Shown: positions 10,663-21,004 of the stretch, one piece after another
Position numbering within the stretch: the first letter of the stretch is position 1
How the letters are laid out: every line of letters begins with the position of its first letter
Assembly: GCF_012489685.1 (NCBI RefSeq)
Contig: NC_080041.1
Location: 96,719,090-96,783,089, forward strand
From: Lotus japonicus
Taxonomy: Eukaryota > Streptophyta > Magnoliopsida > Fabales > Fabaceae
DNA length: 64,000 nt
Direction: 5' to 3'
Translations under genes and position numbers: made by a program
Notes under the pieces: generated by a model
What the model was told of the DNA's origin: nothing
The model's input: only the letters and a program-made list of their open reading frames with translations
The model's database searches: none

Positions 10663-13600
10663 TCATTGAGCACAGGTCTGAGGTAAGATAAAGCCAGCTC
10701 TCACCTCCTCAAAAGAATACTCAAATAGTTGAGCACTTTTTGCAGCAGACAGAGAACCAGAGTATACACTAACAGTGTCTGGTGTTGTGGCAGTGAACAT
10801 AGAGACAGTTGGAGGGGTGGTTGGAACTGGAAGTCCCATATTCTTTGGGGTCTTGTTTTCTTCATCGCCAGCAATAAATGGCTTTGAAGGTGGAGTTCCT
10901 ATTTGCACTTGACCTGTTTGCTTTATTGCTTGTGTTGCTACATTCTGTATTTTTCTATGGTCTTCTTGAGAATTGGATATGTTGGCTTTAGACAAGACAA
11001 TGGGAGAAACAGGAGAGAGTGGCTTCCTAGTCAATGGTGACTGAAATTCAAGTTCCTTCTCTACATTGCGTGTAGTCTTGTGCATTGAATGACCAAAAAC
11101 TTTAGATGTGCCCTTTCCTGCATCAGTTGCCATTGAAAATGAGCATTTGAACTTCTCAAAAAAGAGTGCTATGAGCTATCACAAATCATTTTGAAGAACT
11201 CTTACTAACACTCTTTTATTAGTTTAAATTATGTCGGATCCTCTAAATATATGGATACCACTAAAATACATAAATTTTAACCAATAAAACACAGTGTTAG
11301 AATGAGGGTGTTAAAATTAGTGTTTGTCGCATTTCTCTCCCAAAAATATCAACGGACACACAGGATTCTTAGAGGAAAAATTTAAATACCTGAGGATTGA
11401 GTTGAATGGTAAACATTCTTGTTGTGAAAGATAGAGCCTTTCTGACTGGACATGTTACCCTTTTTATTAGACTGCTGAAAAAGAGAACCTTGTCTTGAAT
11501 CCTGAAGCAATGCTCCACCAACAGAAAACTTTCTGCTACTTGGAACTCCTATTGTTGAACATCTAGAAGCCTTTTTCACACTTTTAGTTGGGCTGGGTTT
11601 TGAGCCGTAAAGTGTTTCATGCTCTGCCATAAGTTGTCCCTTAATTTTCTTTTGATCCTATGTAACACAAAAAATTTGAGTTATAGATCATAACTAATGA
11701 GTAGAAACAAAGGAAGAAAATTCAGTGCCATCAACTACATATTTTATTACAATACTACATACCCTCTGTCTTTGTTTCTCATTTTCTTTCTCCTGCCTTA
11801 AGGTGCTGTAATCTTCAAGCATGGAAAGGAGCCGAGTCTGAAAACATCCACGAAAACAAAATTGTAAGAAAAGGTATGAAGTGTATCCACTGAAAGATAA
11901 TTAATTTACATGCTAAATGCTATACATATATACAATTTTCCAAAAGAAGTCTACCACAGCAAATTTTTGCTAATTCATAAAAAGATGCATAAATGATTTT
12001 GGTAAAATATACTTACTCCTTCATACAAAAACTCAAGTCCTCTTTCTTTCTCCCATGCTTTAACTTTTACAATTATGGCCTCAACCATCCCTGTCACATT
12101 AACATACAAATTGAAACAAAAGGGGAAATGAAATGAGGATAAAGCCCAAAGTTCCTACACTTCATAACCCTGTAATTTTACACATGCTTGATTTTGGTCC
12201 CTATAGTTGCCATTGCTCCAATCAAGTACCTTACTTTCAAATTTGAATAAATATGGTCCTGGCATTAAACTACCATCCAATAAGTAACATAAAAAGCTAA
12301 GGTGGATGACAATTTTTCATGTGGATGGCAAGCAAAGACTCTGTCACCTACCATGTCAAAAATTGTGATCTATGTAAACATTTTCTATTAGTTATTGGAT
12401 GACAAATTGAGGATCACATTTGTTCAATTTTGAAAGCAGAGTGAATTAATTTGAGATTTTGAAATTACATAACCCAAAATCACACCTCCTTAAACTAAAG
12501 GGACCAAAAACAATTTAGCCTAAAGTAAACTCATCCTGATGCATCAAACTCCTCTGCTAAATCACTAAACCAATACTCAGAAGAATAATGCAATTAAAAT
12601 TATATAATCTACCCGAGTACAATTAATAAGCTTGCATCAACACGACTTTCATGTATCTACATTTAATCCAAATTCTATTTATTTGTGAAAAAGTAGAACC
12701 TAATTGCAGAAGCCACTGCAATATGATAGGAACTTATTCGAAGAAGAACTCCTTATCATGTGCAGAGGGTTACTCACCTGGAATTTTGCTTAATAAAACC
12801 CGGGCCTTCTCAGCACGTTTCAAAGCAAGATGTGCACCTCTTCCAGCATTGTAACGATTATCATCCTATAAAAACCACAGTAACTGAAAAAAATGAAGCA
12901 AGAGAAAATAAAAGAAAGGAAATATCGATTATTGTCAATCACAATAGTGCCCCACCCTGTTGTACTCCTCCAGCCAGCTTTCTTCTTGACTAGCAGCCAA
13001 CCACTTCTCAACCTTTTCAAGGATTTCTTTCCTGCTAAGAGCTTCTTCTTTTGTCTTTGCAATTTGGTGCTCAATTTTCTCTAACAGATTTTCATGGTTG
13101 ACAGATTCTGCATGGTGGTTTGAAATATGGATGATAGGGTAAGAGGACAAATAATGAGGACTGTGGCACATTTTGATAACAATAACAAACGGGTAAATAC
13201 TTACAAAACAAAAGATTTGCAGCAATACTATACTAGCAGATGAGAAAAGGGAAGAAACTTAATTAATAGCCATATATTTGTTCTTCTGTTCATGACTATT
13301 CATCACCAGACTAATTTTGTGGATACTTAACATATATCCTTAAGGGTTTATAAGTATGATTGCACGAACTAAGAAATCATAGTACAATAAATGAAGAATG
13401 ATGTAAGTAACTTTAATATTCAAATAAAAAACCTTACCAGATTCTAAAAGTTCAATTGAATGTTCGTGTGGAAAAACTGTTTGTGTAGTGAGATGTGTAC
13501 TTCTGCAGATTTCCTCTAATTCCAACTTCCTTCTCAGTAAAAGTTCTTTGATTTTGGTTGATTTAAGTTGTTCAAGCCTTCCCACTTCAGTCTCAACCTG

Positions 13601-15053
13601 CAAGGAAAAAACCCATTTCCTTAATTACATAATAGATAGTGCAATCTACATAAACTAGGTGATAAAACTCACGTAGATGACGTTATCAATTGAGAGCATG
13701 TTAGGCTCAGTAAATTCAGACTCCAAAGCAGCAATTTTACTGGTCACGTTGTGAAATTTCTGCTGTTCCTCAAGTGGTGTATCCATCAAATTCCACATCT
13801 CTAACAGTGCAGTTGCAAGGGTTTGAAGCTGATACAGCATGAGAAGTGAGGAAGGCTACCTCAAATAGAACTGTTTTTTCACAAGATGAAGTATAAGAGC
13901 AGTGATATACTGATACTAACCTTCTGCATTCTCTGTATTTTAACCTCTCTCAAAGTTTGAACTTTAGAAGTCAATTTCTTTATGGTATGATCACTAACAT
14001 CTTGTGTACCAGTGGAATTAGCCATAGTGGGACAAATCTCAAAAAATAATTCTTTCACATCCATGCCAAGGACTGAGCACAATGAACTAAGAGTGTCCAA
14101 AAGGTCAGATATCTGCTTCAGTCGACTGGTCTGCAGCAATTTAAAAGAAATCTGAGATTAACATTTATAAATATTCTTGGAGTAAGAAAATGTTTGGAAG
14201 GGAAAAAAAGGCTCTTTCTCAACTTAAATCAAGCATTAGCAATAGGTAACACTAAATTGCAGCATTTCTGAATACTATCTGTTTGTCTATGAAAACTTCT
14301 AGGAACAAATATAACACATATTATACAGGAGTAAAGACAGCAATCACCTTTTCATTTTGAAGTTGAAGTAACTGCCTGTGTAATTCTTGTAGTTTTTTCA
14401 AAGACAAGTTGTTCTCATCTATATATGCATTAACCCCCACACTGCCATAGAGCTCACTAGAAATCTTCTGCAACTGATTTAAAACTTCAAAAAATTGTTT
14501 CATCCTTTCGGTTTTCAACTTGCGCATCTCCTCAAGTTGTGAAATAACAGCTTCGCGTCTTTTCTTCAAGCTTTCACAAGACTTAGTCTCAAACTGAGGA
14601 CGCACCAACATAAACTTGTCAATTGTAAAATCTCACTGTGACCAAGAAAATGGCTAAACCCTAAAATCAATTACTTACATGAAGTGGCTGTTCACCCATT
14701 GCAGCGCAGATGCCGGCAATTTCTACTTCATAATCAGCAATTTCTTTCTGAAGTTTCGCTCTATACTGTTTCGCTTCATCCACAATTTTTCCATACAAGT
14801 CCAGGCACTTGTGTTCTATTTCGAGCAACATAGCATCCCTCTGAGAATCAGTCTCCCCAAGTTCATCCCATATTACCTTACATTCAACAAAAAGCGATCA
14901 ATAAAAACGAAGAAAATAACCAACGTTAGTCCTTCAATTGGTCCTATAAAAGAAGATAAGCAAAAAGAGATTCTTCAAACCTGAAGTTCGTTGAGTAACA
15001 AATTACACTTTGTTTCTTGATCACCAAACTGACTGCTACGATTGCGGAACATA
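10663..15053 (-). CDS. MAP65: MAP65 microtubule-associated protein, 12 coding exons, frameshift in exon 1
   Basis: The family forms antiparallel dimers that bundle microtubules in cortical arrays and the phragmoplast. Exons on the minus strand: 15053-14981, 14876-14679, 14593-14348, 14130-13921, 13828-13673, 13597-13438, 13107-12956, 12865-12778, 12090-12017, 11837-11763, 11657-11390, 11117-10663, all with GT-AG borders and matching phases from exon 2 on. Exons 2-6 are coiled-coil rich ([22 protein letters not shown]). Exons 7-11 carry the conserved microtubule-binding region ([36 protein letters not shown]). The last exon is Ser/Pro-rich with S/T-P sites (PLSPVSP, TPPSKP) and ends near EYSFEE, typical of MAP65 tails. 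The exons sum to 2,155 nt, which is 3n+1: exon 1 has one extra T in a TTTT run, after which NLLLNELQ is out of frame with the ATG. The product would be about 717 residues without that base. Confidence 0.92.
12187..12520. mobile_element. MITE-like insert in MAP65 intron 8
   Basis: The 687-bp intron 12091-12777 holds a segment starting GATTTTGGTCCCTATAG and ending CTAAAGGGACCAAAAAC. These are near inverted complements of about 17-20 bp and resemble the GGTCCC ends of the MITE at 16770. No target duplication was found, so the limits are approximate. Confidence 0.4.
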
Positions 15054-15065
15054 GCAAACAAGTAG

Positions 15066-15500
15066 GCTGAAAATAGAAAACAAAAAGGCAACATCATGAT
15101 AAGAAAATGGGAAACATAAAACCACTTAAATACAATCAAACACTGAAAACATCAATACTTTTCAATCAATTTGAAAATGCTCAAATCCAACTTGATTTCT
15201 AGGGTTCAAAACATTTCAAACGAAATTGGGTCATTTTTTTTGTTTTCTTAGTACATTATATCAACCGAACAGAGTAGAATCGAGAAAAATGATAGAGAAA
15301 ACACACCTGATTCAGCTTTTACGCGAAGAAAAACGAAATGCGAGTGATTTTTGAAGAAGAAGAAGAAGAAGAAGGGTTTTTGAGAGCAAAGGGAGTGAGT
15401 GTGAGAATCGAAATCGGTTTTGGGAGGGAATAAACGGAACGGGAGGAGCCGTTTTCTCGGGTTTCGGGATCGAATCAGGTATTGACACGTAAGCACCAAT
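15066..15500 (-). promoter_or_regulatory. MAP65 5' UTR exon, UTR intron and promoter side
   Basis: On the minus strand the coding exon continues upstream to an acceptor (ATTTTCAG) at 15067, with 12 UTR bases before the ATG. A leader exon ends at 15307 before a GTGTGT donor, giving a 240-bp intron in the 5' UTR. The leader contains a CTT repeat (about 15355-15373) and no ATG, so the ATG at 15053 is the first one available. The start of transcription was not located. Confidence 0.6.
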
Positions 15501-15740
15501 TCATGAGGATTGATGACGTGGCCAATTAGCGAGCGTGATATTTGCGGACAGTGATGAAGTCTGGTATTTATTTGTGGTCAAACATTTCAATTTCAATTTC
15601 AAATAAAGAAAATGCATTGATTTTCTTATTTTACGTTAGTTTTTTTTTATTTATGGTTCGATACTTCGATGATTTCAATTAATGGTGAAGTTCATAAAAA
15701 TCATTTTATGTTCCATTTCTAAAATTAAAGTTAATATAAT

Positions 15741-15900
15741 GATTTGTCTAAATGACTCATGTGGGTTACTAACCCACAACCTCATTGACCAATAAGATTT
15801 TTTATTAATAAAATATAGAAATTATAATCTACTTATCTTCAATGTGATTAGATGATGAGTTATTTAATTGAGACTTTCTCATTGATCATTTAGACAACCC
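15741..15900. mobile_element. MITE, family with GGTTGTCTAAATGA ends (copy 1)
   Basis: The left end GATTTGTCTAAATGACTCATG pairs with the right end reading AGACAACCC (reverse complement GGGTTGTCTAAATGATC). The same family recurs at 33910-34093 and 40517-40686. Flanking duplication is no longer clear for this copy. Confidence 0.6.
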
Positions 15901-16769
15901 TTTTATATATTTTATCAATTAAATTAAATTGAATTAAAATGTTAATATAATCTAGGCTTAATACATCAGAAGACCCCTGAAATTGTAAAGGGAATCAATT
16001 CCAGGGCCTGAAAAATTTTCGCATCAAATTGGATCCCTAAGAAATTTTTTTTAATTCAATTAAGGTCAAATGCTGTCAGACCTCAATTTTGTCCTAGTCA
16101 TCAATTACACGTGGCTTTTATAATTTTTTTTTAATAAAAAAATTAAAAATAATAATTTTTTATTAATGATATGAGTTTTATAAATTTAATTCAGTAAAAT
16201 TATTTTTATAAATTAATGTATGATAGTGTATATGCATTAAATTTATTTAAATTTTCACTAATTAGTAATTATTTTTTATTAGTGACGAATTTGTTTTCGT
16301 CACTAAATTTTGCCTTTATAAAAAATGGGGTGGAGTGTAGATTTTAAAAAAAAAATGGGGTGGAGTGTCATTCTTGCAAACCTTGAGAGGGGTGAGTGTA
16401 TTTTACTCTTATTTAATCAGAAAAAAAAATTAAAAACCTAATTAATTATTATTCCTTTTTATTTTCTTTTCCAAACTCATATCATTAATTGTACCCCAAA
16501 AAACTCATATCATTAACAAAAAATCCAACCCAAAATATATGCATCTTCAACTAAACTTGAACCCAGGAAATAAATCATCTTCCTCAGCCCCATCATAACC
16601 AAGAACATAAATTACCGAGAAACACTGACAAGAACATAACAACCCAGCAACATCACCCAATTTGCGCACAACATCAACCCAAACATTAAAATCAAATAAC
16701 CCTACAATTTACAGAGGAAGGATCGGGCTCCAATCAAATAAACTATTAAACAATCACTAAATTAAACAA

Positions 16770-17172
16770 GGCTTAATTGCAACTTTAGTCCCCGACGTTT
16801 ACCAATGCCACGATTTTGGTCCCCCACCTAATTTAATTATATGAATGGTCCCTGACGTTGTAGGTCGTGTGCAACGTTAGACCTATGTTATAAAGTAAAT
16901 CGTGTTACCTTCTTCGTTCTAGGGAGGTCAGGGGTTTGAGTATAATGGGTTCAGATAAGGGTCACGTGATACTCACGTGCTTCCCTCTCTCCTCATACCT
17001 CCTTTCTCTCTCCAATTGGACGTCCACGTAAGCCTCCTCCATTAAGAAATAAACGGTAGGACTAACGTTGCACACGGCCTACAACGTCGGGGACCATCCA
17101 TGTAATTAAATTAGGTGGGGGACCAAAATCGTGGTATTGGTAAACGTCGGGGACCAAAGTTGCAATTAAGCC
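16770..17172. mobile_element. MITE with 110-bp inverted repeats and 9-bp duplication (MULE type)
   Basis: The 403-bp element is nearly a giant palindrome. Each arm of about 110 bp starts GGCTTAATTGCAACTTT and contains GTCCCCGACGTTTACCAAT and GATTTTGGTCCCCCACC. A perfect 9-bp duplication ATTAAACAA flanks it at 16761-16769 and 17173-17181. No coding sequence. The arms could form a strong hairpin if transcribed. Confidence 0.85.
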
Positions 17173-17181
17173 ATTAAACAA

Positions 17182-17678
17182 TCACATATACCCTCTACAA
17201 TCTAAACGGATTGAAGAGAAAAAATTGAAACATGATCAGCATATGACCTCTGCAAGCTGGAATGTAAACGAGTCCAGCAAGAAATCACCACCACCACCAC
17301 CGTGCTTGCAATAAATTACCACCAGCAACAGCAATGTAAACATGTTAAGATGAAGAAAGCATATGGAACAAGACCCAGTCGTACCCGAACCCAGATCAAG
17401 CCAGATCGAGCAAGATCGAGACCAAGCGAACACGAAACGAACCAAATGAACCCAGATCAAGCCAGATCGAAACCAAACGAACTCAGATCGAGATATCCTC
17501 ACCACTTGCGAACCCAGATCGAGACGAGGACGAAGGGATCGAGAGGGAGAGAGCAAGAACCAGGCACGATGGGGATTAAGAGTGTGACGGCGATGACGAC
17601 GAGCCAAGATCCCTCCTTCCATAGCAACAGCAGCGCTGGGCTAGATCGAGAAGTAGGATGAAGGAGTGGTGGTGGTAC
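17182..17678. other. Interior of the Mutator-like element, repetitive GATC-rich stretch
   Basis: GC-richer than its surroundings. The phrase GAACCCAGATCAAGCCAGAT occurs at about 17387 and 17449. Open frames on both strands (for example 17236-17622 minus) are arginine-rich, overlap one another and have no recognised domain, so I do not call a gene. It may be another captured fragment. Confidence 0.4.
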
Positions 17679-17731
17679 GACGCTATTCTTGTTGTCTCCG
17701 GCGGTGTCCCTAGCACGATGGTGTTCCTCAA
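17679..17731 (+). pseudogene. tufA: Captured EF-Tu (chloroplast tufA-type) fragment, left part
   Basis: The frame reads DAILVVSG then GVPSTMVFLN, matching the GTP-binding domain of chloroplast-type EF-Tu around its NKxD motif. About 18 residues normally found between VVSG and GVP are missing in frame. The reading is cut after CTCAA by the 5' LTR and resumes at 28478. It has no start, promoter or rest of the gene, so it is a captured exon piece and not a working elongation factor. Confidence 0.75.
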
Positions 17732-18418
17732 TGTAAGACCTGGATTTTCAGAACAAGCTAATTTCCGACTCACGCGTAGAATCAGTGTAAGCGTGACAGG
17801 AGTTTGATATTTGAGAAAGATTAATGAAGAAGAAAGTTCAGGAATTGCTTGAGGAATGTTGCGTAGTCATTTTAGGAATTAGAGCGAGTCGTCTGCACAC
17901 CCGCCTTATGGCAAGCGTGTCCAGAATAGGCTAATTTCGCTTTAGAGCAACGTTTTAAGTGAGATTTCGAATCCTTGGAAAATTTAAAGTTTTTCTTTAT
18001 TTTTCCTTCGACCAGCGTTTCATTTCGGAACTCTGGACTGTACGCACGATAGTATTCACTTTTCGGAAGTCCGACGACGCTAATTTCCTTGCTTCGAAAC
18101 CCTAGATTCGAGCGATGGATGAAGACTTTTTCTATTCGGGACTTCTAACGAAGTTTCCGTCCGCGTTGCCAGATTTGTTTTGACATTTCCAATCTTTCTT
18201 CAGTTGGAAGTTTTGTCGTTTGAGCATCACAGCAAAAAGTAGTTTTTCGGGGCAGATTAACCGACACCGCTTTTGAGTTTTTCGATATCGTTTTTCCCAA
18301 ATCCTAGATATTTGTTTTGAGTTCTGGAATTCTGACGCCAGAATCTCTCTTAGAATTTCTTGGTGATCGTGCTGCAAAAATCGGAATCGCGAAATTTTCT
18401 TTTTTCCGCGATTTCGCC

Positions 18419-18434
18419 CGCCTATAAATAGGCG
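18419..18434 (+). promoter_or_regulatory. LTR TATA box inside a palindrome
   Basis: CGCCTATAAATAGGCG is a TATA box whose two flanks are perfect inverted complements. Transcription of the element would be expected to start roughly 30 bp downstream. The same site lies at 26220-26235 in the 3' LTR, and a related CCTATAAATAGG lies in the solo LTR near 53863. Confidence 0.6.
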
Positions 18435-19660
18435 AAAAAGCAAAATCTTGCCATTTTCTTTCCTCCAAGGCCGCGAGTTCTAGGGAGCAAGGGAGAAGAG
18501 GAGATTTCCGCGAAAACTTGACCAATCTTCGTGCAGTTCGTCCCTACTTCTAGGTATCGAGGTAACTATCATGAATCCTGCCTCTGATTTCTGTTTCTGC
18601 TGAGTTTCTGAAGTCGTTTCTGTGCTCTAAGTTTTGAGCTTCTTCTAAAATTGTCCGATTTCTCTGATTTCTCGCTTGGGTTATGTTCCTTATGTTCCCC
18701 TGAGTCTAAAACCTCTGTCAGTAAACTCTGATTGCGATTCAGTTGTCCAGGATCTGAAAAATTGACTCAAAACTCTTTTTGTCTCACATTTCGAAACTTT
18801 ATTGTCGAAAAGACTTAATCTGACTTCGTGCCTTTAGGATTTGTTGTCACGGATATCATGAGGATCGTTGCTGTCAAATTTGTTTTCCGAACTGATAACT
18901 TTGAAGTTTTGAGCCTTTATTTTGGACCAAAATGCCCCTGGATAGTCGTATTTCGACCCGATTGTCCGAAAATTGTTCCGACAATTTCTTTGCCTTAGTT
19001 TTACCCTAAAACTACCTTGTGAATTGATTTAGATCGAAGAAAAAGTTCGAAAACCCTATTTTCCATAGTGGCCGAAACCTAATTGCTTGGGTACCGTGTC
19101 CAAAAATAATTTTTGGGTCTCTATGACTTGAGCCATTGCGTAGCTCTTTCAATTGTCGAAATTTTGGCGCCGGTTTCGTGTCATTCTGAGTTCTGTAGCT
19201 CGAGTTATGCTCGTTTTAGCGAACGAAGTCTCCGTTGTCAATTTGTGCCTAAATAGGAACTCTGAAGCTTTAGAGGCTTTCTTTACGATTTCGATTAGTA
19301 TTAGTAGATCGTGTTGCTCCTAGTGAAGCTTGTGTTGATGATTGTGTTTTCTTTGTTCTAGGTTCGCAATTTCCATGCCCAACTTCTACTCACGAAGGTA
19401 AGGGTAACTCGGTTTTAGAGCGTCTTTGAGTCTTGCATGCTTTTATCGCACTGCCTGTGTTTGAGATGAAGATGTTTATATTGATTGGCAGATGATTATG
19501 ATTATTATGCTGAATTTGGAAAATGTTTTCTGAGAGGCTTCGGCCGTTTACTGGTTTCTGTCGTTACTGCTTCCTAGTGGATGGAACATGTGGTTACTTT
19601 GGATTGGTCCTTGGGTGGGCTTTGTTATTGTCTGACTTGGCATATAGGGCTTGAGTCAAG

Positions 19661-19962
19661 TGGCGATGAGGAGGTGTGTCCTATCATTGTCCCATCTTGC
19701 GAGATGCTAAGTGGCGATCAGGAGGTGTGTCCTATGATTGTCCCGTCTTGTGTGACGTTAAGTGGCGATGAGGAGGTGTGTCCTATCATTGTCCCATCTT
19801 GCGAGGTGCTAAGTGGCGATCAGGAGGTGTGTCCTATGATTGTCCCGTCTTGTGTGACGTTAAGTGGCGATTAGGAGGTGTGTCCTATGATTGTCCCGTC
19901 ATGTATGACGTTATAAGTGGCGATGAGGAGGTGTGTCCTATCATTGTCCCGTCTTGAGAGAC
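19661..19962 (+). repeat. Six tandem copies of a 51-bp unit within the LTR
   Basis: Units begin TGGCGATGAGGAGGTGTGTCC at 19661, 19712, 19763, 19814, 19865 and 19918, alternating GATGAGG and GATCAGG types. The alternation suggests growth by duplication of a pair of units. The 3' LTR has the same array at 27462-27763, and the solo LTR at 53129 has a related 58-bp array. Confidence 0.85.
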
Positions 19963-20675
19963 GATATTGATCGATCCATTTTGTTAGCAGCATATAGTTG
20001 CATTATAGGGAACTAACACCTGACCCTATGTTGTTGGATTTTCGTATTGGTTTATTGATATCTGATTTGATGTTACATTGTTGAGGTTATTATTATCTGA
20101 GTCCGATTTATGTTTAAGTTGTTGATATATGAGTTGAGTTATGTTGCTAGTTATTTACCATGCCAGGTAATTAAATTCGAACAGCATGATTTTTCTCTTT
20201 TATACATGGTAATTGCATGGAGTTAACCCTTTCTATTTGCTACTTGTTGTTTGGGCGCTTAACGCTATTAGGCGATGGAGATCCTTCCGCCGAGGCATAG
20301 CTACTCGAGTTGGAGATCGAGTTGTAAGTGGTGGAGTAGAGGTATGAGAAGCAGCTTTGCTTCTCTTCTTGTGGATTATGTTGGAGTCTCTTTCACTTTA
20401 TGAGAACTCTGTTATTAAAGTCTTGCTTCCGCCACTGTTAAAGTGCGCATGTTTATTCTGAACCTTACTTATGGTATTGTAAACTATTATTACTGTATAT
20501 CGGGAAACAAGTTATCTAAATACAGTTATGGTATGTTTCCAACCTTTTAGCCGAAGTGTTTAGTTGTTTTACAGAAAAAAAATTCCCTTGGTTTTTAGGG
20601 ATTGCAGATTGGTCCTTAGACTTTGTTAGGTTACTAATGTGACTCCTCAGTTGAGAAATTGGGGTGTTGCAATTG

Positions 20676-20687
20676 TGGTATCAGAGC
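20676..20687 (+). promoter_or_regulatory. Primer-binding site for initiator tRNA-Met
   Basis: TGGTATCAGAGC follows the 5' LTR after four bases and matches the 3' end of plant initiator tRNA-Met. This site primes minus-strand DNA synthesis in most plant Ty3/gypsy and copia elements. Confidence 0.9.
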
Positions 20688-21004
20688 TTTGGTCTAGAAA
20701 ACCAGAGCTTTTGGGTAGAGTGCCTGCTTAAGATGTTTGAACTCTGAGACCGATTGATGGGGTGTCAATCGGAGGAAGAGTGTGCTTGATTACTGTTTAT
20801 ATAGATTATTTTTGAAGGTTATTCGTAAGTGAATAACCTTATGCTAGTTATTATTAATTATACATTTGATATAAGTATATACATAGTTAGTTATTATAGA
20901 ACTTTGTGTTGTTCTGGCCTGAGTATCTGTTGTGGTCTTTGACTGTTCATGAAAACAGGAACAGGAGGTTTCCACAACCGATCGAGACTCAAGGTTCAGA
21001 CAGC

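Larger units (their letters stand above)
17732..20671 (+). repeat. 5' LTR of the Tekay-type retrotransposon
   Basis: 2,940 bp, TG...CA ends. It contains a TATA box within a palindrome (18419-18434), a block of 51-bp tandem repeats (19661-19962) and an AT-rich 3' part. Open frames on either strand of the LTR are duplicated exactly in the 3' LTR and are not considered genes. Confidence 0.95.

Noticed and set aside
18132..18525. Minus-strand open frames in the LTRs (also at 25933-26326)
   Set aside because: They are exact duplicates in both LTRs, carry no domain and overlap the LTR promoter.
19581..19874. 97-codon frame with repeated SGDEEVCPIIVPSC units (also 27382-27675)
   Set aside because: It is the translation of the 51-bp LTR tandem array, not a gene.
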